Positions 34,769-44,473 of a stretch of 64,000 bases of DNA are shown here, piece after piece. The notes under the pieces are model-generated. The model was given only the letters and a program-made list of their open reading frames with translations. It searched no databases and was not told the DNA's origin. The translations under genes were made by a program, and so were the position numbers. Numbering within the stretch: position 1 is the stretch's first letter; the number at the start of each line of letters is the position of its first letter. The DNA is from Deltaproteobacteria bacterium (GTDB lineage Bacteria; Bdellovibrionota_C; UBA2361; JAGFJO01), in the NCBI GenBank assembly GCA_024102635.1, contig JAGFJO010000111.1, forward strand, positions 1-64,000. The letters are read 5' to 3'.

Positions 34769-35878
34769 ATGCATTTGGCAAGCGACGAGGATCAGTGGCG
34801 GCTGGCAGAGCAGCGTCTGCGGGCCAGTATGTATTTCGCCGCATCCTTCACGACAGCGATACGCACTCTAAGGGCGAATGAGGCACACAACATAGATCGG
34901 GGCAACGATCCTAAGGAGCTCTCGGAGAATAGCCGGTTCTTCCTTCGCAGGCTGTTTAGAGCCCCGAGCATCCTCGCTCCGCTGTACTTTCTGTCGCTCA
35001 CGTATCACGAAGAGAAACTCGCCGACAAGAGTTATGTCTCCCGCGACTACCTTGTCTCTCTATATAAGCCGGGAGAGTTGGCAAGTATTCTAGCGCTCAT
35101 CTATCTCTACCATAATCTGCGCCGGGTTTGCGATCCGGAAGACTGGGGGCGCTATTCAAAAATAGTAAATGACATAATTGAAATCGGCGGTCTTATCGGA
35201 AGGCATCTGCCTGAACTAGGTTTTGCAAATAGTCTTCTGGCGACCGGAGTGCGCCATCTTGCTGCTGCAGTATTCTTGCGAACCGATCCGGCGAACTTCC
35301 GCATATACCGCCGTGACTCCAAGATTCAGCAGCGGCTGCTCTCACTTGAGATTGAAAGGCGTATATGGGAGTGCACTCATGTGGAGATCGGTACGCGGAT
35401 TTTGCAGCTCTTCGGCTTTGGTGTGCCGTTCGCGGCTTCCTTCCACCGTGCTGCTCTGACCCCCAATCGCAAGGAGCTTGACTTAAAGTCAAACCGGCTG
35501 AGACTCACGCTCGTTTGGAGCGAAGCTCTTTATCTCGGGGTTAAACCTCCTGTAATTAAGGGCGAAGAACAGCTGATTGCATCCGAGTCAATTTTGGATC
35601 GGATTCTAGATGAGGCCAGCCGCATAAGAGAGAAGGGCAGCAAGCATGCCTGGCTATCGAAGCGGAAAAACGCCATCTCGCCAACACTTACACCGCAGCT
35701 GTATAAGGCGGGGGAAGGGGACGCAGCAACTGCAAATATCAAAGCCACCGAAATCAAGGAGGTTGACGAGTTCCTGATAGACTTTGACGAGATGCCCGAG
35801 CAGATGCAGAGTCAATTCAGCGAAACTCAGATCAGCGATCTAATGAGCGAGATCGGCGACCTTATTGAAGAAAAATAG
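34769..35878 (+). CDS. Helical protein of unknown function, possibly HDOD-like
   Basis: A 369-residue cytoplasmic protein, start ATG 34769 chosen for GGGG 7 nt upstream (a TTG at 34730 is the alternative). It is nearly all helix over the first 270 residues. The bundle of FFLRRLFRAPSILAPLYFL and SILALIYLYHNLRRVC, ending in ATGVRHLAAAVFLRTD, has the look of a HDOD-type signalling fold, but the conserved HDOD residues cannot be placed with confidence. The C-terminus (about 320-369) is acidic and disordered. It stands alone on its strand, convergent with recD2. Confidence 0.55.
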   Translation: MHLASDEDQWRLAEQRLRASMYFAASFTTAIRTLRANEAHNIDRGNDPKELSENSRFFLRRLFRAPSILAPLYFLSLTYHEEKLADKSYVSRDYLVSLYKPGELASILALIYLYHNLRRVCDPEDWGRYSKIVNDIIEIGGLIGRHLPELGFANSLLATGVRHLAAAVFLRTDPANFRIYRRDSKIQQRLLSLEIERRIWECTHVEIGTRILQLFGFGVPFAASFHRAALTPNRKELDLKSNRLRLTLVWSEALYLGVKPPVIKGEEQLIASESILDRILDEASRIREKGSKHAWLSKRKNAISPTLTPQLYKAGEGDAATANIKATEIKEVDEFLIDFDEMPEQMQSQFSETQISDLMSEIGDLIEEK

Positions 35879-36020
35879 AGCCGCTCTCAAAAGATGTGTC
35901 CGCAAGGACAATTCTTTTGGCTTTCGCTCCAGCTAGTCCGCCATAGAGAACGGCATAACGCTTCCGAATTACAAGTGCGACATTTTCAGCGAACACCGGT
36001 TCATGACGGCGAAGCGCGCT

Positions 36021-38249
36021 TTATAAGTGACGATCCTCTATCATCTCGACCAAGCTGGTGCAGCGGCGCTTTGTAGGAGCCCGGCGGCTCGCCATCGCCA
36101 GAGCTCGTTTTGATCCTACCACAATCAAAAGTTGCTTTGCGCGAGTTACTGCTGTGTACAGTAGCTGCCGTTCCAAAAGCATGTAATGTGAATCGCTCAG
36201 TGCAAGGATGACGCACGGGATCTCCGAGCCTTGCGAGCGGTGCACTGTAACAGCATACGCAAGTGAGAGCTGGCCGATATCTCCAGACTCGTACTTTATT
36301 AGCCGGCCGTCCCATAGCTCTACAACGAGAGAATGTGACGGGCGATCTACACTGTGAATCACCCCTAAATCGCCGTTATATACACCGTAAGTGTCGATCT
36401 GGTAGTTGTTAACACGCTGGCAGACTCTATCTCCAATTCTGTAGATCGAGCCGTGATGCTCTAACTCCTGCTCCACATCGAATAGTCCTGCGGGATTCAG
36501 GCGCTGCTGCAGACGCTTATTCAACTCTATTGTTCCGAGCGGACCGCGGTTCGACGGAGTAAGCACCGTTATAGATTCCCTCGCTATGTTAAACTTGCGT
36601 GGGATCTGGTCAGCCATAAGCTTTTCGATTAGGACAGCACATTCCTCACTATCGCGCTTTGCAATGAAGTAGGCGTCACTCTTTACGACGCCATCCGGCT
36701 CAGGAATCTCGGGGAAAACGCCCGCATTGATCATCTGCGCAATAACATTAACTCGAGATTCCTCGCCTCGCCTAAAAAGCTGGGTAAGTGCAATGGTAGG
36801 AACCTTGCCAAGCGCAATCAGATCAGCAAAGAGCTTGCCTGGACCCACGGAGGGTAGCTGATCCTTATCTCCGACCAACACAAGTGTCGCATCGGAGGGA
36901 ATAGCGCTGAACATGTCTTTAGCCAAAAGAATATCTATCATCGAGCTTTCATCAAGAATGACTGCATCGGCAGGCAGGGGATCGTTTATGCCGTGCAGAA
37001 ACGAGCCACGGCGCGGATCAAAGCGCAAAAGGCGGTGGATTGTGCTGGCGGATTGCTGGCACACTTGAGCCATTCTTTGGGCTGCGCGCCCGGTCGGCGC
37101 AGCCAGCACTAATCGGCGTTTGGCGCGGGCAAAGACCAAAGCCAAGGCCCGTATTATCGTAGTCTTTCCACACCCCGGCCCTCCGGTCACTATCAAGATC
37201 GGATGCCGCAGGGCTAATCTGACAGCCTCTTTTTGTTCGGGCGAGAAGGTTACACCCAAGCTGCTAGCCGCTTCATGCAGGCACGACTCGACGGCCCGCT
37301 CATCTAAAAGGGGAGCCGGCCATGGCTCGAGACGGCTGGATATGAACTTGGCGACGAATTCTTCAGCTCGATACAAATGCGTCAGATAAACTTTCTCTTT
37401 TTTCTGAATTAAGAAGCGCTCTTCGATAAGCGCCGCTATGTGAGGCCGCAAGTCAGTTTGCTCCTCAAGACCTAAAAGAGCGCCAGCTCTCTTCACCAGC
37501 TCTATATCGGGAAGAAAGCAGTGCCCCTCGTCGGCAGCACGTTCGAGAGCATAATAAATCCCCGCCTTGAGGCGCTGCGGCGAAGCCGGTTCGAATCCCA
37601 AATTGAGCGCGATTTCGTCAGCAGTTAAAAATCCGACACCTCGCAGCTGCCGCGCAAGCAGATAAGGATCTTTAGAGACAACTTCGACAGTATTTTGTTT
37701 ATATTGATCGAATATGCGATGCGCTAAATTTGGAGTTATGCCGCGCTCGACAAGAAACTGAATTATCTCCTGCGTTACGCGCTGTTCGGAGAAGGTCTTG
37801 TGTATAATCTCTGCCTTGCGCCGTCCGACCCCGCTTAGCTTAGCCACCTTTTCTGGTTCGCGATGAATTATCTGCAAAGTTTTCTCACCAAACGCCGCCA
37901 CTAAACGCCGAGCAGTTTTGGGACCGATTCCCTTTATGAGTCCGCTTGATAGATAGTTTTCAATTCCCTCGGCCGAGGTGGGCGCCACCTCCGTGATAGA
38001 TACTGCGCTCAGTTGCCGTCCAAAGCGCGGATGCTCTTTGTACTGGCCCCTTATTACAAGGTTGGCTCCGATGCGAGGCTCGATGAAATTACCGACTACC
38101 GTCACCGGATCGTGTTGCTCCGCGCTTTTCACTTGCAGAACACAATACCCGTTCGAGGGGTTGCGGTACGTTACGCGGCTTACCACCCCCCGCAGCATCT
38201 GATTATGCTCTTGAGCGGTATTTAGACTCTCTTCAAAGGAGTTGCTCAT
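36021..38249 (-). CDS. recD2: RecD2 family DNA helicase
   Basis: The 742-residue SF1B 5'-3' helicase has an N-terminal OB-like domain, helix-hairpin-helix pairs (IKGIGPKTARRLVAAFG, LSGVGRRKAEII), a WH-like insert and the RecA-like pair. Walker A GGPGCGKTTII lies near 357, motif II ILDESSM, and the C-terminal VHRSQGSEIPCVIL. RecD2 works without RecBC in DNA repair and replication restart. No recB or recC is nearby. It is monocistronic and divergent from hemC. Confidence 0.95.
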   Translation of the reverse strand: MSNSFEESLNTAQEHNQMLRGVVSRVTYRNPSNGYCVLQVKSAEQHDPVTVVGNFIEPRIGANLVIRGQYKEHPRFGRQLSAVSITEVAPTSAEGIENYLSSGLIKGIGPKTARRLVAAFGEKTLQIIHREPEKVAKLSGVGRRKAEIIHKTFSEQRVTQEIIQFLVERGITPNLAHRIFDQYKQNTVEVVSKDPYLLARQLRGVGFLTADEIALNLGFEPASPQRLKAGIYYALERAADEGHCFLPDIELVKRAGALLGLEEQTDLRPHIAALIEERFLIQKKEKVYLTHLYRAEEFVAKFISSRLEPWPAPLLDERAVESCLHEAASSLGVTFSPEQKEAVRLALRHPILIVTGGPGCGKTTIIRALALVFARAKRRLVLAAPTGRAAQRMAQVCQQSASTIHRLLRFDPRRGSFLHGINDPLPADAVILDESSMIDILLAKDMFSAIPSDATLVLVGDKDQLPSVGPGKLFADLIALGKVPTIALTQLFRRGEESRVNVIAQMINAGVFPEIPEPDGVVKSDAYFIAKRDSEECAVLIEKLMADQIPRKFNIARESITVLTPSNRGPLGTIELNKRLQQRLNPAGLFDVEQELEHHGSIYRIGDRVCQRVNNYQIDTYGVYNGDLGVIHSVDRPSHSLVVELWDGRLIKYESGDIGQLSLAYAVTVHRSQGSEIPCVILALSDSHYMLLERQLLYTAVTRAKQLLIVVGSKRALAMASRRAPTKRRCTSLVEMIEDRHL

Positions 38250-38355
38250 TGCACGACTATATCAGCAAATTCAAGAGGATAAACGGTAAAAGAATCTCCT
38301 ACGGATAGCAGTTTCCGTTTTGCAGTGTTACATTATCGTCGAAAAGAAGCGAAAA

Positions 38356-39291
38356 ATGCCACTCATGATGAAAAAAATCACAATCGGCACAAGGAAAAGT
38401 GCGCTCGCGCTCTGGCAAAGCGAGTTCGTTAAACGTGCTCTGCTTGTGCAGTTCCCTGACTTGTCGGTGGAACTGCTAAAAATCGAGACTCGAGGCGATC
38501 GTACTCAGAGCAGTGATGAGCCACTCCCCGAGATCGGCGGTAAGGGGCTATTCACCCTCGAACTGGAAGAAGCTTTGAAAGAGGGGCGGATAGATATTGC
38601 GGTACACTCGCTAAAGGATCTCCCCACTGCGCCGGGCGGGGCCTTTGAACTGGGCGCCATTCTGCGGCGAGCCCCATCGGAAGATGTGTTAGTAACGCGC
38701 GGGCAGGAATCATTTTGGGATCTGCCGCATGGCGCAACTATCGGCACCTCTAGTTTAAGGCGTGCCGCCCAGGTGGCCAGACTGAGGCCCGATCTGCGAT
38801 GTGTCAGCATTCGGGGAAATGTCGACACCCGCATTTCAAAGGTTCGAGAGAGGTCCTTCGGGTTCGATGGGACCATCTTGGCGCAGGCAGGTATCGAGCG
38901 CCTGGGGCGTGTCTCCGAGGCATCTTATATCTTTGCGCCGGACGAGATGCTCCCGGCGCCGGGGCAAGGGGCATTGGCGGTGCAGATTCTGGCGCAAAGA
39001 GGTGATTTGAGGGACATTGTGGGTACGTTGCATGATAAAGAAACGGCTGCATGCGTGGCGGCAGAGAGGGCTTTCCTGGCGCGGCTGCAGGCCGGATGCA
39101 ATACTCCGGTTGCCGCATTGGCTCGGCGCGAGGGCAGGGTAATTAACTTCAAGGGCAGGTGCCTTTCACCCACCGGCGATCGATTAATCGAGGTGAGCGG
39201 ATGCAGCGATCTTTTGGAAGCAGAACTCCTCGGAACAAGAATGGCGGAAGAGGCGCTTGACAAAGGGGCGGCCGCGCTTATTAGCCGGTAG
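38356..39291 (+). CDS. hemC: Porphobilinogen deaminase
   Basis: A cytoplasmic enzyme of about 311 residues that joins four porphobilinogens. Motifs: IGTRKSALALWQ, KIETRGDRT, GGKGLFTLELEEAL, VHSLKDLPT, GTSSLRRAAQ and the dipyrromethane-anchoring Cys in LQAGCNTPVA near 240. ATG 38356 is taken; 38365 and 38368 are close alternatives that would give MMKKITIGTRK or MKKITIGTRK. hemD follows 19 nt later, so they form a heme unit. Confidence 0.96.
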   Translation: MPLMMKKITIGTRKSALALWQSEFVKRALLVQFPDLSVELLKIETRGDRTQSSDEPLPEIGGKGLFTLELEEALKEGRIDIAVHSLKDLPTAPGGAFELGAILRRAPSEDVLVTRGQESFWDLPHGATIGTSSLRRAAQVARLRPDLRCVSIRGNVDTRISKVRERSFGFDGTILAQAGIERLGRVSEASYIFAPDEMLPAPGQGALAVQILAQRGDLRDIVGTLHDKETAACVAAERAFLARLQAGCNTPVAALARREGRVINFKGRCLSPTGDRLIEVSGCSDLLEAELLGTRMAEEALDKGAAALISR

Positions 39292-39310
39292 GGTCAATGG
39301 GATATCTGCA

Positions 39311-40150
39311 ATGACCACATCTGTAACGGGATACACGGCCATTATCACCCGAGCAGAGGACAGCTGTGATTCCCTGGCGGAGTCGTTCGGCAAAATAGGA
39401 ATACTTGCGATCTCCTTTCCTGTTTTTCGGATCGAGACCTGCGCCTATAGTGATCAGATCAAAGAAGCCTTCCAAGAGCTTCATAAGGGGAGCTTCGAGT
39501 GGCTGATACTTACCAGTATTAATGGTGTCAGATCTCTTCATGGACTGCTTGAACAGGCTAAGGCAGCCGGAGACGTTACCTCAACACGGCTCCCGCCGGA
39601 ATTAAGCGTTGCAGTTCAAGGAAAAGCGACGGCCACAGCCTTCAAGCAGCTTTTCGGACGCGAGCATACTCTTTTGCCGGGCACGGCAGTGGCAGAGGAT
39701 CTCTGCGAGGCATTGCTGCGCGCTGGGGTTTCGGGAAAACGGATATTGCTTGCTATGGCCGCTAGAACTCGCGGCATAATCAAGCCCCAGCTGGAAAGGG
39801 CCGGCGCGGATGTAAGAGAGCTGGTGGTATACAGCAACTCCCTCATCACTCCGGGCGCCGAGGCGTGCGATATAGTGCGAATGCAGAATCCCGCTAAAAC
39901 AATCTTTATTTTCTTTAGCCCGTCGGCGGTAGTGGGAACGATCCAAGCCCTCGGAGAGAATGGCACTGAATTTCTTGCGAGATGCTGGATCGCATCGATC
40001 GGACCGATTACCAGCGCTAAACTGAGAGAGATAGGCGTTTCGTGCGATTTAGAAGCTTCGGAGCACGATGAGCAGGGGGTTGTGAAATTGATAAGGGAGA
40101 ATTTAGATTATCTAAAGACTTCTGCCAAAAAAATTAAATCGTCTCATTAG
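39311..40150 (+). CDS. hemD: Uroporphyrinogen-III synthase
   Basis: A 279-residue protein following hemC. Sequence is poorly conserved in this family, but ITRAEDSCDSLAESF, ILTSINGVRSLHGLL, VQGKATATAFKQL and FFSPSAVVGTIQAL fit both domains and the two-domain hinge. It closes and inverts ring D of uroporphyrinogen. ATG 39311 gives a standard N-terminus; 18 extra upstream codons overlap hemC. The next gene starts 10 nt downstream. Confidence 0.9.
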   Translation: MTTSVTGYTAIITRAEDSCDSLAESFGKIGILAISFPVFRIETCAYSDQIKEAFQELHKGSFEWLILTSINGVRSLHGLLEQAKAAGDVTSTRLPPELSVAVQGKATATAFKQLFGREHTLLPGTAVAEDLCEALLRAGVSGKRILLAMAARTRGIIKPQLERAGADVRELVVYSNSLITPGAEACDIVRMQNPAKTIFIFFSPSAVVGTIQALGENGTEFLARCWIASIGPITSAKLREIGVSCDLEASEHDEQGVVKLIRENLDYLKTSAKKIKSSH

Positions 40151-40160
40151 GGAGGAATGG

Positions 40161-40508
40161 ATGGCCCAGAATCAGGATCTAAGCTCGATGAAGTGCGTGC
40201 CGTGTCAGGGTGGGGTGCCGCCCCTGAGCAAGGAGGAGCAGGCCGGTTACCTAGAGGGACTGCAGGGATGGAAGATTATAGACCATCACCACTTGTTTAA
40301 GGGGTATAAGTTTGAAAGTTTTCCTAGCGCCGTTGAGTGGGTCAATCGCGTTGCAGAGCTAGCTGAGAGCGAGGGGCACCACCCCGATATTCACCTGTCA
40401 TATAGTCAGGTCAATATAGAACTGTGGACGCATAAAATCGACGGGCTTACAGTCAGCGACTTCGTCTTTGCGTCGAAGATGGATAAGCTCCCGGGAACTC
40501 CGTCCTAG
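40161..40508 (+). CDS. phhB: Pterin-4a-carbinolamine dehydratase
   Basis: A 115-residue protein of the PCD/DCoH family: GWKIIDHHHLFKGYKF, WVNRVAELAESEGHHPDI with the active-site His pair, and VNIELWTHKIDGLT. It recycles tetrahydrobiopterin oxidised by aromatic amino-acid hydroxylases, but no hydroxylase gene is in the window; in other bacteria it may work on molybdopterin. SD AGGGAGG precedes the ATG. Confidence 0.93.
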   Translation: MAQNQDLSSMKCVPCQGGVPPLSKEEQAGYLEGLQGWKIIDHHHLFKGYKFESFPSAVEWVNRVAELAESEGHHPDIHLSYSQVNIELWTHKIDGLTVSDFVFASKMDKLPGTPS

Positions 40509-40601
40509 CTTAAGGACGGGATTCTCTTTCGCGACGCTCTTCGCGGTGCTAGCATACCTTCAGTTTTTGACCGCATCGTATTTTACTGCCGAAACTTAGC
40601 T

Positions 40602-41921
40602 ATGAGACCGAATTCAATCCGTTTTACTCTCGTCATTCTTGCATTTATCGTCTCGATTCCATTCGAAGCTTTTGCCCAGACAGATATCTACATCAGAGGA
40701 TCGGGAAAGCTTTTTCCTATTGCCCTCCCACAGCTCTGTTTGCAGCAGGGGGAGAGTCAAGCAGTTAAGGAGATCCCGCAAATTATCGCACGCGATCTCG
40801 ATCTCTCCGGATACTTCGAAGTGGTGAGTCCGGACGCATATATCGAGACTCCCGGTAAATGCGGGGGGCCGGAGAGCGTTGTTTACACGGACTGGACAGT
40901 GATCGGAGTTGAGGGCTTGGTGCGCGGCACCGTCATCGCCAACGGCGGCAACTTGACGGTACAACTCTATCTGTATGACGTTCAGAAAAGGAGCATGGTA
41001 CTGGGTAAAGAGTATAGTGGGGATGCCAGCCAGATAAAGAAGATCTCGCACCGCTTCGCCAATGAGATTCTCAAGTTTTTTACAGGGGAGTACGGTCCCT
41101 TTGGCACCCAGATCTCTTTTTCGTCTAGAGTAGGAAGATTCAAAGAGCTGTTCGTGATGGATATTGACGGCAGCGAGATTCGCCAACTTACAAACGATCG
41201 CGGTTTGGCGATCTCTTCGTCCTGGGCCCCCGACGGCATTCATCTAGTGTACACGTCCTACCGAAACCGGGTGCCCGACCTGTTTAGGATGAATATTAAC
41301 TCGCGGTCAGTCACTCAATTGACAAGAGGGGAGCCTCTAGAGCTTGGCGCCAAATACAAACGTTCGGAACCAGCATCCGAGCTGTTGCTCGCCTCTATTA
41401 CTACCGGCCGGGATTCCGATATCGTACTTCTTAACATGAGCGGGGCGGTCGTTCAGCGCATCACCCCCTCAAACGGAGCCATAGATGTATCCCCTGAATG
41501 GTCTCCCGATAATTCGCGCATCGCTTTTTGCTCCAACCGTGGAGGCGGACCTCAGATATACACTATGGCTGCCGACGGGTCGAACGTGAAGCGCATCAGT
41601 TTTGTTACCTCTAACTACTGCACATCTCCTTCATGGTCTCCAAAGGGAGATAAGATCGCATTCGTTTGCCGGGCCGACGCCGGATTTCAGATCTTTGTGG
41701 CAAATGCCGACGGCAGTAACGCGTTACAGCTTACAAGCTCCGGAAGCAACGAGGACCCGGACTGGTCGCCCGATGGTAGGTATCTTGTTTTTGCTACAAC
41801 TCAGGGACGCGCAGGCTCTTTTGTATTGGCTATGATGAGAAGCGATGGCACTAGTATGAAGCAGCTCACCTCCAGCCGTGGCGGCGACAGCGAGCCCAGT
41901 TGGGGCCCTTGGGAGCAATAG
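40602..41921 (+). CDS. tolB: Tol-Pal system protein TolB
   Basis: A 439-residue periplasmic protein with a cleavable signal (AFIVSIPFEAFAQT), an N-terminal α/β domain (YIRGSGKLFPIALP) and a six-bladed β-propeller of WD40-like PD40 repeats (SSWAPDGIHLVYTS, PEWSPDNSRIAFCSN, PSWSPKGDKIAFVC, PDWSPDGRYLVFAT). It links Tol to Pal at the outer membrane. tolQ, tolR and tolA are not nearby. Confidence 0.95.
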   Translation: MRPNSIRFTLVILAFIVSIPFEAFAQTDIYIRGSGKLFPIALPQLCLQQGESQAVKEIPQIIARDLDLSGYFEVVSPDAYIETPGKCGGPESVVYTDWTVIGVEGLVRGTVIANGGNLTVQLYLYDVQKRSMVLGKEYSGDASQIKKISHRFANEILKFFTGEYGPFGTQISFSSRVGRFKELFVMDIDGSEIRQLTNDRGLAISSSWAPDGIHLVYTSYRNRVPDLFRMNINSRSVTQLTRGEPLELGAKYKRSEPASELLLASITTGRDSDIVLLNMSGAVVQRITPSNGAIDVSPEWSPDNSRIAFCSNRGGGPQIYTMAADGSNVKRISFVTSNYCTSPSWSPKGDKIAFVCRADAGFQIFVANADGSNALQLTSSGSNEDPDWSPDGRYLVFATTQGRAGSFVLAMMRSDGTSMKQLTSSRGGDSEPSWGPWEQ

Positions 41922-42053
41922 GCGCGCTACAACATTGTTTGGCCTATAAAATTCAAATCTCATTTAAAGCATATTGCATCTCACAACCGTGTGCTGTAAT
42001 TAATAGGTTGTTCAGTGTTTACAAACCATTAACGAAGGCTTCAGCAGGTTAAT

Positions 42054-42083
42054 TTGACATTGCAGGAGCTTTTTTTTTGTGAT
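42054..42083 (+). promoter_or_regulatory. Candidate promoter upstream of pal
   Basis: A perfect TTGACA (42054-42059) is followed 18 bp later by TGTGAT (4/6). A T9 run fills the spacer. If used, pal can be expressed apart from tolB. By eye only. Confidence 0.3.
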
Positions 42084-42131
42084 GTTCTTCGTTCATTGGT
42101 TTTAAGTTTTTAACTTCGAGGAGACCCTTGT

Positions 42132-42578
42132 ATGCGTATTAGGAAGATCATGGTGGTGCTTGTTGTGGCAGCCCTTGCGTCAGGCTGCGCCTGCCGCACT
42201 AAGAAAGTCGGACCTGGAGACTCAAATATAGGCATTGCCGAAGAGGGAAAGGAGCTTAAGGATATTAATTTTGCTTTTGACTCTTATCAGCTAGATTCGG
42301 TAGCAAGAAGCCTTCTACAGAAGAACGCAGAGTGGTTGAAAGCCAACCCGTCGCGCCGTGTGCAGGTAGAGGGGCACGCCGATGAACGCGGCACTAACGA
42401 ATACAATATGGTCCTCGGCGCCAATAGGGCCCGCTCAGCACAAGACTACCTCCGCTCGCTCGGCATTGAATCGGGCAGGATGAGCACTGTTAGCTACGGC
42501 GAAGAGTTGCCGCTTGATCCTCGGCATAATGAAGAGGCTTGGGCCAAGAACCGAAGGGCTCATTTCAACGTCAACTAG
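42132..42578 (+). CDS. pal: Peptidoglycan-associated lipoprotein Pal
   Basis: A 148-residue outer-membrane lipoprotein. Lipobox ALASGC with the acylated Cys near residue 19, then an OmpA-like domain (DINFAFDSYQL, VEGHADERGTNEYNMVLGANRA, GRMSTVSYGEELP, NRRAHF). The conserved Asp and Arg that bind meso-DAP are in the GHADERG and NRRA segments. GAGGAG is 10 nt before the ATG. It partners TolB upstream and is followed by a terminator. Confidence 0.95.
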   Translation: MRIRKIMVVLVVAALASGCACRTKKVGPGDSNIGIAEEGKELKDINFAFDSYQLDSVARSLLQKNAEWLKANPSRRVQVEGHADERGTNEYNMVLGANRARSAQDYLRSLGIESGRMSTVSYGEELPLDPRHNEEAWAKNRRAHFNVN

Positions 42579-42623
42579 CAGTATTAGACTAAGTACGCCG
42601 CATTGCTTGAAGGGCGGCGCCTG

Positions 42624-42664
42624 AGGGGCGGGTAGGCTGTGCTTACTCGCCCCTTTGCTATTTT
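42624..42664 (+). terminator. Intrinsic terminator after pal
   Basis: A 14-bp stem (AGGGGCGGGTAGGC with GCTTACTCGCCCCT, two G-U pairs) with a TGT loop is followed by TTTGCTATTTT. It is the clearest Rho-independent terminator in the window and ends the tolB-pal transcript. Confidence 0.75.
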
Positions 42665-42786
42665 GGCTGTATACTTAGAACCGCCTTGCCATAGTGGTAT
42701 TAAAATTCGGATCATGTTTAATCTAATTAAGAAGGAAGCGCTGTGATACAGTGCTTCGGAATCACTGATTGTTCGAGGTTTGGTTT

Positions 42787-43530
42787 ATGTTAAATGCACT
42801 ACAGCTTTTTCGAATAATTCGCAGAGCCGGATGTAGCGTAGGGCTGCTGCTTGCTCTCTCCGCATGCGGAGAATCACTCTCAAGGCTGAAACAGGATATA
42901 AACAGACTTGAGCAGTCGATCTCTGATGTCCGAGGCTTCCAAGCCGAGCACACCGCTCAGATCTCCGAACTGCGAAGCGAACTACGCGTCGTGAATGGCA
43001 GGCTGGATGAAATTCAACATTCACAAACTTCAAGTATAGGCACCGACCTGAGCGCCTTGAAGCAGGATCTTTCATCCATTAAGCGAAGGGTTCCGCCTCC
43101 GCCCATCGTCCCGGCTGATGCGCTCGAAGCGGATGAGACATTTGTGTCGAACCTACCGCCGGATGTTGCAAAGCTTTTCGGCGATGCACTGCTTGAGATT
43201 CGCCAGGCTAATTTCTCGACATCGATCCCTATGCTTAGAAGCGCATTGGACATTAGCTATGGAAGAGACTGGTCGGCCAACATCCTTTTTTGGCTCGGGG
43301 TCTCTTACGACGGAACTGACGATAACCGCAATGCTTTAGCCTCTTACAATGAAGTAGTCTCCCGTTTCAGCCGGCATGAGCGCGCGCCTCTTGCACTTCT
43401 AAGGCAATCCGCTGTCTTCGTAAGGCTCGGGGATGTGCAATCTGCAAAGCTTACATTGCGAAAACTAGTCGCCGATTACCCCAAAAGCAAGGTGGTGGGA
43501 ACGGCCAAAGAGAAGCTTAAGAACCTCTAA
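42787..43530 (+). CDS. cpoB: CpoB/YbgF-like coiled-coil TPR protein of the Tol system
   Basis: About 247 residues. A lipobox-like LLALSAC lies near residue 27, so it may be a lipoprotein, unlike the soluble E. coli form. Next comes a trimeric coiled coil (RLKQDINRLEQSISDVRG... about 33-75) and a C-terminal TPR domain (LGVSYDGTDDNRNALASYNEVV, LVADYPKSKVVGTAKEKL). In E. coli CpoB coordinates Tol with cell-wall synthesis during outer membrane constriction. ATG 42787 has GAGG about 8 nt upstream. ribF follows 3 nt after the stop. Confidence 0.9.
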   Translation: MLNALQLFRIIRRAGCSVGLLLALSACGESLSRLKQDINRLEQSISDVRGFQAEHTAQISELRSELRVVNGRLDEIQHSQTSSIGTDLSALKQDLSSIKRRVPPPPIVPADALEADETFVSNLPPDVAKLFGDALLEIRQANFSTSIPMLRSALDISYGRDWSANILFWLGVSYDGTDDNRNALASYNEVVSRFSRHERAPLALLRQSAVFVRLGDVQSAKLTLRKLVADYPKSKVVGTAKEKLKNL

Positions 43531-43533
43531 CGC

Positions 43534-44469
43534 GTGATTCAGGTTCTCAGATATCCGAGATTGCCTGTGTCCTCATCAGGGCTTATCGCAACCCTTGGTA
43601 ATTTCGACGGAGTGCATCGTGGTCATCAGCTACTGCTGAGCAGAATTCTTGCATTGAAGCAGAAGAATGAGTCGATGCAGAGCGCTCTAATCTCCTTTTA
43701 CCCCCATCCGGCGTTGGTGCTCGGCAAGACCGGTGAGCTTAAAAGGCTCTCTTGTCTACACGACACGGTAGAGCAGCTAGAAAGGCTTTCGCTCGACATA
43801 CTGTATCTGATCCGATTCACCCCGCAGTTTGCTACTCTTACCGCCGAACAGTTCATAAACGCCATCCTGATAGACGCTTTGAACGTACGGGTGTTGGTTG
43901 TAGGACCGGATGCCAGAATCGGCCGGGGTGGGGAGGGCGATTCCTCCGTAATAGCTGAAGCGATGATGAAGGCGGGAAGGAGTGTTGAGATAGCCCCATT
44001 TCTTTCGGAGCATGGGTCCCGCATCAGCTCGCGCCAAATTCGAGGGGCTGTTAGTAAGGGCGATATGCATGAAGCGGCAAAGGGACTCGGCCGTCCTTAT
44101 CTCTTGAGAGGCCGAGTGGTCCCCGGTGCCGGTCGAGGTTCTAAAATAGGTATTCCCACCGCCAATCTCACGGTCTTGGGACGCAATAAGCTGATTCCCC
44201 CGAATGGCGTATATGCGGCCCGTGCGGAGGTGAACGGGCAGCATTATCCTGCAGCCGTCAATATCGGCACCCGCCCCACCTTCGAGAGTAGCGGAGCGGC
44301 CAAGATCGAGGCGCATCTTCTGAATTTTCAAAGCCGTCCGCTTTATGGAGAACGTGTCGCCCTGAAACTAGTCCAGAAATTGCGCGATGAGCAGAAGTTT
44401 AGCTCAGCAGAATCTCTGCTTTCCCAGGTGCTAGCGGATATAGAGCGAGTGCGAAAAGTGCTCCAATAA
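43534..44469 (+). CDS. ribF: Bifunctional riboflavin kinase/FAD synthetase
   Basis: A 311-residue enzyme. The N-terminal nucleotidyltransferase half has GNFDGVHRGHQLLL and GPDARIGRGGEG; the C-terminal riboflavin kinase half has GRGSKIGIPTANLT, PPNGVYAARA and NIGTRPTF. It turns riboflavin into FMN and FAD. Start GTG 43534 lies 3 nt after cpoB. rluD starts 4 nt after it: a translation-coupled run. Confidence 0.95.
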   Translation: MIQVLRYPRLPVSSSGLIATLGNFDGVHRGHQLLLSRILALKQKNESMQSALISFYPHPALVLGKTGELKRLSCLHDTVEQLERLSLDILYLIRFTPQFATLTAEQFINAILIDALNVRVLVVGPDARIGRGGEGDSSVIAEAMMKAGRSVEIAPFLSEHGSRISSRQIRGAVSKGDMHEAAKGLGRPYLLRGRVVPGAGRGSKIGIPTANLTVLGRNKLIPPNGVYAARAEVNGQHYPAAVNIGTRPTFESSGAAKIEAHLLNFQSRPLYGERVALKLVQKLRDEQKFSSAESLLSQVLADIERVRKVLQ

Positions 44470-44473
44470 TAAC

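Noticed and set aside
42769-42800. TATGTTAAAT resembling half of a Xer dif site
   Set aside because: Only the right arm matches by chance over the cpoB start codon; the left arm and spacer do not fit.
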